Positions 1 through 8,585 are shown, counted from the stretch's first letter. The stretch is 64,000 nt of DNA from JACPIL01 sp964360675 (GCA_964360675.1 CAYHXT010000001.1:35511-99510), one strand, 5' to 3'. The notes: a model not told the origin generated them from the sequence alone. Numbers and translations are program-made.

Positions 1-380
1 TCTTCCGATTCTCCAACTACAACGTAATCAACACAGTCTTCCTGTACAGTTTTCTCAGGGACTGAGGTAGGATGAATGCCTCCGAAAATAATCGGTATAT
101 TTTTCGCTTGTTTCATTTTGCGTGCTATATCTAAAGCCCATTGATTACAGTCTGAAAATACCGAAAATAATACTATGTCCGGATTGGTCGCCAGTACATC
201 TTCTACGATGTTTTTATATTTGAATAATTTTGCAAGGAAAGGTATTTGAAGATAATACTTGTCATCAAACAAAGCAGGATCAAAAACCAACGCAGTTTGG
301 TGTCCATGTTTCTCCAACATAGCGGAGAGACTTTCGATGCCGAGATTCTCAGCGCCCATATATAAGAAAGTGACTTTCAT
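1..380 (-). CDS. B12-binding-domain radical SAM protein, N-terminal part (cut by window edge)
   Basis: The frame opens with an ATG at 378-380 and runs off the window start, so only about 126 N-terminal residues are visible. The protein begins MKVTFLYMGAENLGIESLSA and continues with the alternating beta/alpha pattern of a cobalamin-binding-like domain, including a 'FGGIHPT' turn and '...DYVVVGESE', the usual end of this domain just before the radical SAM core. The radical SAM cysteines would lie outside the window, so the enzymatic class is inferred from the N-terminal domain only. A TATA-like GTTTAAAAAC lies about 28 nt upstream of the ATG, consistent with a leaderless transcript. Two further radical SAM proteins of this architecture are in the window (585-1874 and 33294-34853). 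Confidence 0.75.
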   Translation of the reverse strand, partial: MKVTFLYMGAENLGIESLSAMLEKHGHQTALVFDPALFDDKYYLQIPFLAKLFKYKNIVEDVLATNPDIVLFSVFSDCNQWALDIARKMKQAKNIPIIFGGIHPTSVPEKTVQEDCVDYVVVGESE

Positions 381-584
381 CTTTTTAGGGGAAGAATACT
401 TGTTTTTAAACTTTTCTAGTCTTTGCAATAATTAAAAATTAGCAAGAATGTTTAGATTTTATTTCTTAAAATAATATCTTTGTGTTGCTAATTAGACCTA
501 ACTGATCTCATCACGTATCACATCACCAAAATGCAAAGCGCTTCTACGCCGTTGTCGCTTTACCAATTATCCTTTTTATCTATT
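381..584. other. intergenic region with AT-rich inverted repeats
   Basis: This 204-bp gap holds the promoter of the partial minus-strand gene at 1-380 and the 3' flank of the next one. A 9-bp inverted repeat AATTAGCAA/TTGCTAATT (437-445 and 485-493) encloses an AT-rich stretch, and AAAGCG/CGCTTT (535-540, 556-561) forms a second weak hairpin. No tRNA or open frame with support was seen. Confidence 0.4.
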
Positions 585-1874
585 TTATTTTGTGGTCTTA
601 TTTTCTCCGACTTCTTTTTTAAATTGTTCAATCCAATAGTTGATCCTATCTTCAGTAAGGTTGGGATGCTTAAATAACGGCTGTTTGCTCTCTAATATCT
701 GATTGTACGATTCCCAGTTATCGGACTTAAAAATATCCATCCCAAACTTTTCCGGATTCCCCCATAATGGCGTCGACGGGCTAGGGACTAATTTGTAAAT
801 ATCAGTGATGAATTTTTTGCCCCATTTTTGTTTTAAGTCTTTAGCCCAGTTAATCGTTTCTCTCATAGTTTCATCAGTTTCACTTGGCAAACCGCATATG
901 AAAAATCCCTTTATGCCTAGGCCATATTTCATGCACATATCTATTCCTTTTTCTTGTTGCGCTACTGACATATATTTATTCATAGCCTTCAAAACAGTGT
1001 CTGAACCAGATTCTATACCTAATGAAATCCATTTGCAACCAGCTTCAGCCATGGCTTTACACAGTTCTTCAGATAATGTGTCTGCTCTAGTTGTTGCCCT
1101 AAATACGACGTCTGGAAATTCAGTTTTCATCAATTTACATAAATTAATGAATCTCTCTTGGTCTGATTTTCTTGGAGATGTTATGACATCATCAGCAAAA
1201 TAAAATCCTCTTACACTATATTTTGTGTAAAGTAATCTTAATTCTTCCATTACATGTTCAAAACTTCTTGGCCGCCATTTTTTTATTTTTGCTGAACCGC
1301 AATAGCAACAATTTGCGTAACATCCGCGGCTGGTTATTACAATAGCGCCTTTTTTACCTTCAACAGTCATGAAATATCTTTCAAATTTAATCCCTTCGTA
1401 ATCCGGCATTGGCAGCGTATTTAGGTCTAAACTTTTACCGCCATCTATCAATTGCTGCTGGGGCTTATCTCTAATCACCTTCAATAAAGCTTCTTCCCCA
1501 TCTCCCGTAATTACATAATTAAACACTTTTAAAGTCCTTTCTTCGCGAGGGTTATCGGTAATGTGGTTGCCGCCAGCCACTAAAACATTATTTTCGTGTT
1601 TAAACTGTTTTGCTAATTCTAAAACCTGAAAATAGTTTGGCGTCGAAACTGAAAAACAGATGAATTTAGGGTCGTATCTGAAAATAAACTCTTTCAAACT
1701 ATCTTCAGTATCATGATTTAAATCAAATATTTTGGTCTCATATCCCTGCTGTTTTAGATAAGCTGAAAGTTGTGCTAAAGCTAATGGGCATCTATCACCA
1801 AGATTTCCGCCCGTTTTTTCTAGATATTTATCTCTTGGATTTATCAGGCAAATCATATTTTTCACGCACTTCAC
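585..1874 (-). CDS. B12-binding-domain radical SAM protein
   Basis: This protein has an N-terminal cobalamin-binding-like Rossmann domain (about residues 5-130, with 'GGNHITDNP' and 'YVITGDGEEAL') followed by a radical SAM core. The core carries the [4Fe-4S] cysteine motif CX3CX2C at Cys185, Cys189 and Cys192 (SRGCYANCCYCG). Proteins of this architecture catalyse SAM-dependent radical methylation or rearrangement; the substrate cannot be read from sequence. The DxHxxG motif that supplies the histidine ligand to cobalamin is not evident, so B12 binding is uncertain. The gene is last in a minus-strand run with the DUF354, UDP-sugar dehydrogenase and nucleotidyltransferase genes, which suggests a surface-sugar or lipid modification role. 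The frame can start at GTG 1874 or ATG 1856 (MICLINPRDK); no Shine-Dalgarno sequence decides between them. Confidence 0.85.
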   Translation of the reverse strand: MKCVKNMICLINPRDKYLEKTGGNLGDRCPLALAQLSAYLKQQGYETKIFDLNHDTEDSLKEFIFRYDPKFICFSVSTPNYFQVLELAKQFKHENNVLVAGGNHITDNPREERTLKVFNYVITGDGEEALLKVIRDKPQQQLIDGGKSLDLNTLPMPDYEGIKFERYFMTVEGKKGAIVITSRGCYANCCYCGSAKIKKWRPRSFEHVMEELRLLYTKYSVRGFYFADDVITSPRKSDQERFINLCKLMKTEFPDVVFRATTRADTLSEELCKAMAEAGCKWISLGIESGSDTVLKAMNKYMSVAQQEKGIDMCMKYGLGIKGFFICGLPSETDETMRETINWAKDLKQKWGKKFITDIYKLVPSPSTPLWGNPEKFGMDIFKSDNWESYNQILESKQPLFKHPNLTEDRINYWIEQFKKEVGENKTTK

Positions 1875-1895
1875 ATCATTTTATGCAATATCTGC

Positions 1896-2960
1896 TCAAA
1901 CTCCTTTTCCTTTAGCAAGCTCTTCTTGAGGCAGGATTATTTTATTAATAAAATTAACCGTCCATTCTGTCACACTAATTTTATCTTCCAATAATCTCTT
2001 GCGCTTACTCTTCCATTCTTCTTTTAAATTAGGATTATTTAGCATTTCTTCCACACGAAGGAGTAATTTTTTCCCGTCAACAATCTTTTCAACGAGATGA
2101 TATTTATTGGACTCTTCTTCAAGATAGCTGGTATTCAGGTTATTGATGTAAATGGTAGGGATTCCCAATACTGCGGCTTCTGAAGCAACACTTGCCCCTT
2201 CACTGATAACCAAAGAGGAAAAAGCTATAATATCCATAAAATCTTTTGAATCAATTCTCAATAAATATTTTTGTAAATCTGTGGGGGCTAGATTATCCTC
2301 CGCAGAGATAAAAACTTTTCCAAATCTCTCCAGCAGTTGGATGAGTTTCTTTTTATCATCCAGCCCTAACCGCTTCACATTAATATCATGGCTGGAATCC
2401 CATGATACAAATCTGACTACAAAATATTTTTCGTTGGCTGCAATTCCAATCTTTCTTAATGTTTCTTCCGACGGCGTATAATAATCAGGATGCAGGTAAG
2501 CTAATTCTTTATAACCATTAAAACGAACATGTTTTTTCCCATAATCATCAGTATAACAACTTGGCGTGCACATTTTTGTGATGAATGGGAGTGTAAGGAT
2601 TTTAATTATTATGGTTGCATGTTCAGCATCATAGAAACTTATTGAAGGTTTTCTTAGCAGCCTACCGACCGGGGCTATGCTCATGCCCCCAAACCCAATT
2701 AGTACATCTGGCCTGAATTTCTTTGCTAGTTTGAGTAATTTGTAATTGTGCTGGCATAATTCCAAAGCAAGCCCCAAGAGCCCTTTTCCTTTAGTGCTAA
2801 GAATGGCGTGTTTAATCCCATAATCGTCCAATAAGTCAACAATAACATCTTTGTTACGGGAAGTTACTAGCACTTGGTGGCCTGAATCTTCCATGCGCCA
2901 AATAAAATTCTTGAAAAAATGGACTTCCGCAGGATGCCATAAGTCGACAATAATATTCAT
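1896..2960 (-). CDS. DUF354 family protein, glycosyltransferase-like
   Basis: A 354-residue protein that begins MNIIVDLWHPAEVHFFKNF, the characteristic DUF354 opening in which an Asp and His follow the first strand of a GT-B-like Rossmann fold. Further family-like segments are 'RPDVLIGFGGMSIAPVGRLL' (about residues 84-103) and a C-terminal 'SLVISEGASVASEAAVLG', matching the donor-binding region of GT-B enzymes. DUF354 proteins are widespread in archaea and are usually found in polysaccharide clusters; activity is unproven. It overlaps the upstream dehydrogenase gene by 4 nt (ATGA), so the two are translationally coupled and probably in one operon. Confidence 0.85.
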   Translation of the reverse strand: MNIIVDLWHPAEVHFFKNFIWRMEDSGHQVLVTSRNKDVIVDLLDDYGIKHAILSTKGKGLLGLALELCQHNYKLLKLAKKFRPDVLIGFGGMSIAPVGRLLRKPSISFYDAEHATIIIKILTLPFITKMCTPSCYTDDYGKKHVRFNGYKELAYLHPDYYTPSEETLRKIGIAANEKYFVVRFVSWDSSHDINVKRLGLDDKKKLIQLLERFGKVFISAEDNLAPTDLQKYLLRIDSKDFMDIIAFSSLVISEGASVASEAAVLGIPTIYINNLNTSYLEEESNKYHLVEKIVDGKKLLLRVEEMLNNPNLKEEWKSKRKRLLEDKISVTEWTVNFINKIILPQEELAKGKGV

Positions 2961-4264
2961 TTTCTTCCTACCCCATAATAAGCAAATCCTTCTTCTTTTA
3001 CCAGTTCCGGCTCATAGATATTTCTTCCGTCGAAAATAACTTTCTCTTCCATCAGCTTCCCGAGTTCTGCAAAGTTGATGCTTCTGAATTCATCCCATTC
3101 CGTGATCAGCACTATCGCCGAACTTCCTTTGGCGGCTTCTTCTACTGAATCGCAGTAGATGATACGTTTATTGAATATTTTTTCCGCTTCCCCAATAGCA
3201 GCGGGGTCGTATGCCTTTACTTTTGCCCCGGCGGAAAGAAGATCAAGGATTATTCGGATGGACGGCGCTTCCCGCATATCATTGGTCTTTGGCTTGAATG
3301 AAAGGCCGAGAACGCTGAACGTCCTTCCTGCAATGTCGCCGTTGAAAACAGCAGTTATTTTTTGCACCATCCTTTTCTTCTGCCGTTCATTTACGGCATC
3401 CACTTCCTCAAAAAGCTTAGCGTGATATCCTTTCTGTTTAGCAGTAGCTATCAGCGCCTTGACATCTTTTGGAAAACAGCTGCCTCCGTAGCCAACTCCA
3501 GGGTTCATGAAACGGGGGGAGATCCGGTAATCCATACCCAAAGCCAGAGTTACAATCTTTACATCGGCTTCGACTTCATCGCAAATATTGGCCATCTCAT
3601 TGATGAAAGAAATCTTAGTCGCTAGGAAAGTGTTATTGGCATACTTAATCGTCTCTGCCGTTTCCCAGTCTGTTTCAACGATGGGAAGATAAGTTCGTAA
3701 TCTCCCAGAATATACTTTTCTCATTATGGCCAGCGCCTTGTCGGAATTGCTGCCAAGCACTATTTTGTCGGGATAATTGAAAGCTCTTACTGCGTCGCCT
3801 TCGCGTAAAAATTCAGGATTAGCCACGACGTCAAAAATAATCGGCGTTTTAGTATTTTCGGCGATTATCAAAGCTGTTTTTCTGGTAGTTCCAGGCGGCA
3901 CAGTACTTTTATTGACCACAACTTTGTATTCTTTTATGTTTTCTCCGATGGTCTTGGCGACCGCAAACACGTAACGGAGATCTGCCGAACCATCTTCGCT
4001 GCAGGGCGTATTGACGCAATTGAATATGACTTCGCCAAAATTGGCCGCTTCCGTCGCATCAGTAGTAAACCGCAATCTCCCCTTTTTTTTGTTTTGGGCG
4101 ACTAATTCAGGTAAACCCGGCTCGAAAAAAGGGAATTTTCCTTCCTCCAGCGATCTGATTCTTTCCTTATCTACATCCATGCATAAGACGCTGTGACCAA
4201 GATTAGCTAAGCATGCAGCCGTAGTAAGCCCCACATAACCTACGCCGAAAACGCTGATTTTCAT
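2957..4264 (-). CDS. ugd: UDP-glucose/GDP-mannose dehydrogenase family, probable UDP-glucose 6-dehydrogenase
   Basis: An NAD-dependent four-electron oxidation of a UDP-hexose to the uronic acid is the family reaction. The 435-residue length is typical. The NAD motif GVGYVG is at residues 7-12, the middle-domain segment 'ANPEFLREGDAV' begins near residue 148, and the catalytic cysteine is Cys263 in GVGYGGSCFPKDV. A C-terminal UDP-binding Rossmann domain follows ('SVLGLSFKPKTNDMREAPS'). UDP-glucose is the likeliest substrate, but UDP-GlcNAc or UDP-ManNAc cannot be excluded by eye. It overlaps its neighbours by 4 nt on both sides, placing it in a tight operon after a sugar nucleotidyltransferase that could supply its substrate. 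The product would be a uronic acid donor for surface glycans. Confidence 0.92.
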   Translation of the reverse strand: MKISVFGVGYVGLTTAACLANLGHSVLCMDVDKERIRSLEEGKFPFFEPGLPELVAQNKKKGRLRFTTDATEAANFGEVIFNCVNTPCSEDGSADLRYVFAVAKTIGENIKEYKVVVNKSTVPPGTTRKTALIIAENTKTPIIFDVVANPEFLREGDAVRAFNYPDKIVLGSNSDKALAIMRKVYSGRLRTYLPIVETDWETAETIKYANNTFLATKISFINEMANICDEVEADVKIVTLALGMDYRISPRFMNPGVGYGGSCFPKDVKALIATAKQKGYHAKLFEEVDAVNERQKKRMVQKITAVFNGDIAGRTFSVLGLSFKPKTNDMREAPSIRIILDLLSAGAKVKAYDPAAIGEAEKIFNKRIIYCDSVEEAAKGSSAIVLITEWDEFRSINFAELGKLMEEKVIFDGRNIYEPELVKEEGFAYYGVGRK

Positions 4265-4992
4265 TTTTCATACTCCTTTTTTGCTTCTTCTAGCGATTCA
4301 AAGTTTCCGATGTCGAACCAGTGCTGATCAAATACAAATCCGTGCACTTCAGAGTTTTTTGCCAAATATCTTATGAGGTTTCCCGGCGCATCAGCTTTTT
4401 CTGTTTTGACCAATGTTTCGATATGGAAAATATCTTCTTTCTTAAACAGGTAACACGCCGTACTAGCCAGGGAACTTTTTGGTTTAGCTGGTTTTTCTTC
4501 AAAATCTATTATTCTGCTCCCGTCAAGTATTCCCACGCCGTATTTTCCTTTTACTTTTTCCGGATTCTTGAGGTCATGAAAAGCTACCACTGAAGAATTC
4601 TTCTGCCGGAAAAAATGCACCAGTTCCGGAAGAGGGAACCCAAAAAGATTATCTCCGGCTATGACCAACAGATCGTCTTTAATCCTTTTATGTTTAATTA
4701 CGAAATGGATGTCCCCTATTGCGCCCAGGCGGTCTTCATTGCTTTTAGTGCCGTCATTTATCATTTCAATCCTAAGCGGAGTTTTTATATTTTTTTCCGC
4801 CGCGATAAAGGAGGGATAGAATTTGTCGTTGGTTACTATATACACTTCTTTAATATTTTTAATTTCTTCTATCTTAGAGAGAATATGTTCAATTATGAGC
4901 TTATTGCCCACTTTTAGAAGGGGTTTGGGCTGATGTTCTGTCAATGGATAAAGCCTAGTCGCATAACCAGCCGCTAATATGAGTGCCTGCAT
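4261..4992 (-). CDS. sugar-phosphate nucleotidyltransferase
   Basis: A 243-residue single-domain NTP-transferase. The N-terminal signature MQALILAAGYATRLYPLTEHQPKPLLKVG binds the nucleotide, 'VIAGDNLFGF' carries the metal-binding Asp, and 'GSRIIDFEEKPAKP' is the sugar-phosphate loop. It lacks the left-handed beta-helix of full-length GlmU or of long glucose-1-phosphate thymidylyltransferases. It opens the operon with UDP-sugar dehydrogenase, so making UDP-glucose or another UDP-hexose is likely; NTP and sugar specificity are inferred. A TATA-like CCTTTTAAAGC at 5012-5024 lies about 25 nt upstream of the ATG, which suggests a leaderless operon start. Confidence 0.85.
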   Translation of the reverse strand: MQALILAAGYATRLYPLTEHQPKPLLKVGNKLIIEHILSKIEEIKNIKEVYIVTNDKFYPSFIAAEKNIKTPLRIEMINDGTKSNEDRLGAIGDIHFVIKHKRIKDDLLVIAGDNLFGFPLPELVHFFRQKNSSVVAFHDLKNPEKVKGKYGVGILDGSRIIDFEEKPAKPKSSLASTACYLFKKEDIFHIETLVKTEKADAPGNLIRYLAKNSEVHGFVFDQHWFDIGNFESLEEAKKEYEK

Positions 4993-5011
4993 AAGATAAA
5001 AACAAAAGAAA

Positions 5012-5024
5012 ATGCTTTAAAAGG
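5012..5024 (-). promoter_or_regulatory. TATA box of the 4992-to-585 operon
   Basis: Read on the minus strand the sequence is CCTTTTAAAGCAT. Its centre is about 26 nt from the ATG at 4992, the spacing expected when transcription starts at or within a few bases of the start codon. Confidence 0.55.
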
Positions 5025-5092
5025 ATTATGGAAGATAGGAAGTTAAAAATGAGAACTTTACAGCTAAAAATAATAAAGTAGATAAAAAAGAG

Positions 5093-5206
5093 TGGACAGC
5101 TTACCGGGGTTCCCGCACACTAATGCAGTAAAGCCCAGTACGGAGACGCGCTTAACTTCGGAGTTCGAAATGGGATCCGGTGAACCACGCCCCTATGACC
5201 GTCCAT
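5093..5206 (-). rRNA. rrf: 5S ribosomal RNA
   Basis: Read on the minus strand, the segment contains the 5S hallmark core GATCCCATTTCGAACTCCGA followed by AAGTTAAGCGCG, and then the GGGAACCCCGG 3' region. The 5' end (TGGACGGTCATA) and the 3' end (AAGCTGTCCA) pair to form helix I. The length of about 114 nt fits archaeal 5S. It is not followed or preceded by 16S, 23S or tRNA genes in this window, so the 5S gene stands alone between two divergent sugar-nucleotide genes. Ends are set by helix I and may be off by a few nucleotides. Confidence 0.93.
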
Positions 5207-5256
5207 ATGCTTAGTTTTTCCTTCCATTTAAAAAGATTACGACTTTTTTTTCATAA

Positions 5257-5269
5257 TTCTTTAAATAAC
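5257..5269 (+). promoter_or_regulatory. TATA box upstream of the GMP-PMM-PMI fusion
   Basis: The sequence TTCTTTAAATAAC is centred about 28 nt before the ATG at 5292, with no Shine-Dalgarno sequence in between. This pattern suggests a leaderless transcript. Confidence 0.5.
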
Positions 5270-5291
5270 AGCCATAATTCTTACCATAATA

Positions 5292-7079
5292 ATGGTGGTT
5301 CTGGATACGGCAATTATTCTGGCGGGCGGGTTAGGAGCCAGACTCAGGCCTCTTACAGAAGCAATCCCCAAACCTTTAGTTCCGGTTCACGGAAAACCTA
5401 TCCTTGAACATACCATCAAACAGCTTTCCAAACACGGCGTTAAGAACATTATCATTTCTGTTGGATATAAAGCTCAACAAATCATGGAATGTTTTGGCGA
5501 TGGTTCAAGATGGAAGCTTAAAATATCTTATATTGTGGAATTAGAACCTTTGGGTACCGGCGGCGCAGTTAAAAAAGCAGCGTTGGGATTACAAAAACCT
5601 TTCCTGTTGGTTTGGGGGGATAATCTGATGGATATCAATTATTCTCAGATGAAGAAAGAGTTCTATGAAAATAATGCTTCCATCATGATGGCGCTCACGC
5701 ACCGGGAAGATGTAGAAAATTTCGGGGTGGCCAAATTAGATAAAAATAAAATTGCGGCTTTCATAGAAAAGCCAAAACGGGAAGATGCTCCCTCCACTTT
5801 TATCAATGCAGGAGCTTTTGTCTTGGATCCTTCCTGCCTGAGAATTCTACCTGAAGGCAAGTCTTCTATTGAAAAGGATTGTTTTGAAAAGCTGGCTTTG
5901 CTGGGAGAGATATTTGCATTCATCCACAAGGGGCAATGGTTCCCTACCGATACGCTGGAAAAGTATCATCATGCCAACGCTTATTTTCAGCCAGATATCA
6001 ATCTAAAAGAAAAAAAGGTAATCATTGCCGACGTGGACGACACTATCTGCGAAACCTGCCAGCAGATTTCTGCAGAGATGGCTGAACAAATCTCGCGCAT
6101 GATCAAAAATGGATATGAATTTGCCTTTATCAGCGGAACTAAAATAGATGATCTGCAAAAAATGATATCTTCAAGGGTAAAAGGCAAACATCATCTTCTG
6201 GCTACAACCGGAACCAATTATGCCGTAGTGGAGGATGATAAAGCGGAAGTAAAATATGCTCTTCTTTTCTCAGAAGAAGAAAAAAAAGAAATCCTGCTTG
6301 CATTTGAGAAATTAATATCTCATTTTAATATAAATTCTGTTACCACCAAAGAAGATCAGCTGCAGGACAGAGGTTCGCAAATCACTCTTTCTGCCATCGG
6401 CCGAAACGCGCCGTTGGAATTGAAACAGAAATACGACCCCGATGCCTCAAAGAGGAAAACATGGGTTGAATTTCTAACGTGGCATCTGGATGAAACCAAA
6501 TACGATATAAACATCGGCGGAACTACGTCCATAGACGTGACGCGCGGCGGGTCGGATAAAGAGCAGGGCATAAGAAAGTTCGCTGAGCACAATGCCTTTC
6601 CGCTGGACAGCATTCTCTTTATAGGAGATAAAATCTTTCCCGGAGGAAACGATTTTCCGGCAACTAAAATAGTTGATTGTATTTCCGTTAAATCTCCGTA
6701 TTATACCCTCAAGGAATTGCGGAAACTAGAAATTATGAACGAGATTATAACTGTGGAAAAACCATGGGGAAATTTTGAACGATTTACCTGCAATGGCCCT
6801 TCTACAGTGAAAATATTGGAAATCGAACCGAATAATCGGCTTTCATTACAATCTCATCGGCATCGCGATGAGTTATGGGTGGCGCTCGATGAGGGGGCAG
6901 TCGCAGAAATAGATGGCTTGAAATTCCCCCTTAATCGCGGCGGAAAAATAGTTGTGCTTAGGGGCACGAAACATCGCATTTATTCTGCCAACGAGAAAGT
7001 AAGGGTGTTAGAGATATCTTTTGGTATTTTTAACGAAGATGATATAATAAGATATGAAGATGATTTCGGAAGAATTTAA
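5292..7079 (+). CDS. trifunctional mannose-1-phosphate guanylyltransferase / phosphomannomutase / phosphomannose isomerase fusion
   Basis: Three complete domains lie in one 595-residue chain. Residues 1-232 are a sugar nucleotidyltransferase (AIILAGGLGARLRPLTEA, 'LVWGDNLMD', 'FIEKPKRE'). Residues 240-470 are a HAD phosphomutase of the eukaryotic PMM2 type, with the nucleophile motif DVDDT (Asp247, Asp249) and the characteristic GDK...PGGNDFPA loop near residues 443-454. Residues 483-595 are a cupin matching the C-terminal isomerase of type II ManC proteins: EKPWGNFERF, LSLQSHRHRDELWVALDEG, GTKHRIYS, EDDIIRYEDDFGR. Together they would convert fructose-6-P to mannose-6-P, mannose-1-P and GDP-mannose. 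GDP-mannose is the substrate needed by the dehydratases and glycosyltransferases downstream. The reaction order is inferred from the domains. Confidence 0.9.
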   Translation: MVVLDTAIILAGGLGARLRPLTEAIPKPLVPVHGKPILEHTIKQLSKHGVKNIIISVGYKAQQIMECFGDGSRWKLKISYIVELEPLGTGGAVKKAALGLQKPFLLVWGDNLMDINYSQMKKEFYENNASIMMALTHREDVENFGVAKLDKNKIAAFIEKPKREDAPSTFINAGAFVLDPSCLRILPEGKSSIEKDCFEKLALLGEIFAFIHKGQWFPTDTLEKYHHANAYFQPDINLKEKKVIIADVDDTICETCQQISAEMAEQISRMIKNGYEFAFISGTKIDDLQKMISSRVKGKHHLLATTGTNYAVVEDDKAEVKYALLFSEEEKKEILLAFEKLISHFNINSVTTKEDQLQDRGSQITLSAIGRNAPLELKQKYDPDASKRKTWVEFLTWHLDETKYDINIGGTTSIDVTRGGSDKEQGIRKFAEHNAFPLDSILFIGDKIFPGGNDFPATKIVDCISVKSPYYTLKELRKLEIMNEIITVEKPWGNFERFTCNGPSTVKILEIEPNNRLSLQSHRHRDELWVALDEGAVAEIDGLKFPLNRGGKIVVLRGTKHRIYSANEKVRVLEISFGIFNEDDIIRYEDDFGRI

Positions 7080-7112
7080 AAAAATATAAAAATAATTTTT
7101 TGAAGTCAAGGT

Positions 7113-7137
7113 AAAAAAAGAAAAGGGTTGCTTTTCT
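7113..7137 (-). terminator. hairpin plus T-run after the cold-shock gene
   Basis: On the minus strand AGAAAAG, loop CAACC, CTTTTCT is followed by six further T residues (7113-7118). It lies about 20 nt past the cold-shock stop codon, between two convergent genes. Archaeal termination mainly needs the T-run; the 7-bp stem resembles a bacterial intrinsic terminator. Confidence 0.5.
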
Positions 7138-7157
7138 TGATTTTTGTTCAATGCTTT

Positions 7158-7421
7158 TTAAGCTTCGTCTTCGTCAGATTCTTCAGAATCTTCACGAGGC
7201 GTTTCTTGCACAGGACTAGCTTGTCCTTTCTCAAGCAATTGAACATTTTGAGCTTGCTTTCCTCGTTCGGTGTCGACAGCATCGAAAGATACTTTATCGT
7301 TTTCACGTAATCTTAATCCTCGAGGCACTGCAGTGTAGTGCACAAAGTATTCCTGTCCATCAGTTGAAACGATGAAACCGTATCCTTTTTTTCCGTCAAA
7401 CCATTTTACTGTTCCTTCCAT
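7158..7421 (-). CDS. cold-shock domain protein with acidic tail
   Basis: An 87-residue protein: a CspA-type OB fold (residues 1-66) followed by a linker and an acidic tail ending EDSEESDEDEA. The RNP1 motif KGYGFI and RNP2-like YFVHY are present, with the opening MEGTVKWFDGKKGYGFIV. The frame is open further upstream, but a strong Shine-Dalgarno sequence (AGGAGG on the minus strand at 7431-7437) sits just before ATG 7421, so this start is preferred. Cold-shock proteins bind single-stranded RNA/DNA as chaperones. They are typical of bacteria and sporadic in archaea. The strong SD, unlike the leaderless neighbours, suggests that the gene was acquired or is highly translated. Confidence 0.93.
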   Translation of the reverse strand: MEGTVKWFDGKKGYGFIVSTDGQEYFVHYTAVPRGLRLRENDKVSFDAVDTERGKQAQNVQLLEKGQASPVQETPREDSEESDEDEA

Positions 7422-7430
7422 TTTATTTAC

Positions 7431-7437
7431 TCCTCCT
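7431..7437 (-). promoter_or_regulatory. Shine-Dalgarno sequence of the cold-shock gene
   Basis: On the minus strand TAGGAGGA lies about 9-10 nt before ATG 7421. It fixes the start downstream of the first possible initiator of this open frame. Confidence 0.7.
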
Positions 7438-7589
7438 AAAGAATACGCCCGGCAAGATACCCAGCGCATTTACTTGTGTTTCCTTATCCAAACCATCTGA
7501 TTTATAAATCTACCCCTCATTAATTTGATTTTTGAGTAGACTAATAGTTTTGAACGCCCCACGGAAAATCTAACCTTAAATTTCCGTAA

Positions 7590-8585
7590 TCACATCTTCT
7601 GTGCTTTTTTTTCAGTCATACTATACCTGCCGTAGAAAGTTAGTATCAGCGCTCCTACAGCAACGAGAAAATAATAAGCTATTACTCTATCTAGCAACAC
7701 GCCGCTGGTTACCAATCCTTTCGGCAGGGAGGGGACCAGCTGCGTGATTATTTCTGCTGCCGAGAGTTCTGTTACCCCTATTCCGCCAGGGATCATGGTG
7801 ACTACACCTATAAGAATGGAGGCAGTAAAAGCAAACCCTACCGCTGCCAGTGAGACGCCAAGACCGGCCATCTGCAGCAGCAAATAAAAGCGGACTATTT
7901 CTATCCCGTTGATTGCTATGGAAAATAAAGTCATGCCGGTGACGTATCTTTTTTCTAATCGCGATAACCCTTCAAAAAAAGAAGTTAAGAACTGCCGTAT
8001 TTTTTCCCTGGCGTTTTCTTTTCTTACAAATATAAACAGGAATCTTTCTATTATAGAAATCCAATAGGGCGTGAAAATCGTCACAAAGAAAAAGAAAATC
8101 AATACAATAATTACCGCTACTAATGCTGGCAATATGAAACTTATACTGATGGAGGTTGATAAAAAGAGTATGCCTAAGGTCATAATTATCAATAAGGAAA
8201 CTAGATCCATTACTCTTTCTATGCTTAGCGCCGAAACGGAACGGGAAAGCGGGACGTCGTACTCGGTTTTCAGCATGAGCGGCCGGGTTAACTCTATTCT
8301 GCCAGGTACGATACTGCTGCCGGCAATTCCCGCTAAGACCGTGCTGAAAGAAAATTTCAGCGGTATTTTGACCGCAGTTATCTTGTGAATAAGCAACTGC
8401 CACCGCACCGCTTTTAAAAATAGGTCTAATGCCGTTAGTGATAATAAGATGATTATATTTATCAATCCTATCTCCCGCAAGCTCAATGAAAGCAATTCAG
8501 AGGGGATATTTTTTATGAATATTATCAGGATAATTACTCCAATTAAAGGCAAGACATAATTTTTTAGCACTTTTTTTGTTATCAC
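7590..8585 (-). CDS. lysylphosphatidylglycerol synthase-TM/flippase-like domain membrane protein
   Basis: A 331-residue polytopic membrane protein with about eight hydrophobic segments. It matches the LPG_synthase_TM (UPF0104) family: 'ALDLFLKAVRWQLLI', 'SIVPGRIELTRPLML', 'SRSVSALSIERVMDL' and 'GVVTMIPGGIGVTELSAAEIIT'. Archaeal members include AglD-type proteins, where this domain is fused to or works with dolichol-phosphate sugar transferases, and some are thought to move or use lipid-linked sugars. It starts with GTG 8585; a TATA-like AGCATATAAAAC about 25 nt upstream supports a leaderless start. It is divergent from the GT39 gene at 8710. Confidence 0.85.
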   Translation of the reverse strand: MITKKVLKNYVLPLIGVIILIIFIKNIPSELLSLSLREIGLINIIILLSLTALDLFLKAVRWQLLIHKITAVKIPLKFSFSTVLAGIAGSSIVPGRIELTRPLMLKTEYDVPLSRSVSALSIERVMDLVSLLIIMTLGILFLSTSISISFILPALVAVIIVLIFFFFVTIFTPYWISIIERFLFIFVRKENAREKIRQFLTSFFEGLSRLEKRYVTGMTLFSIAINGIEIVRFYLLLQMAGLGVSLAAVGFAFTASILIGVVTMIPGGIGVTELSAAEIITQLVPSLPKGLVTSGVLLDRVIAYYFLVAVGALILTFYGRYSMTEKKAQKM

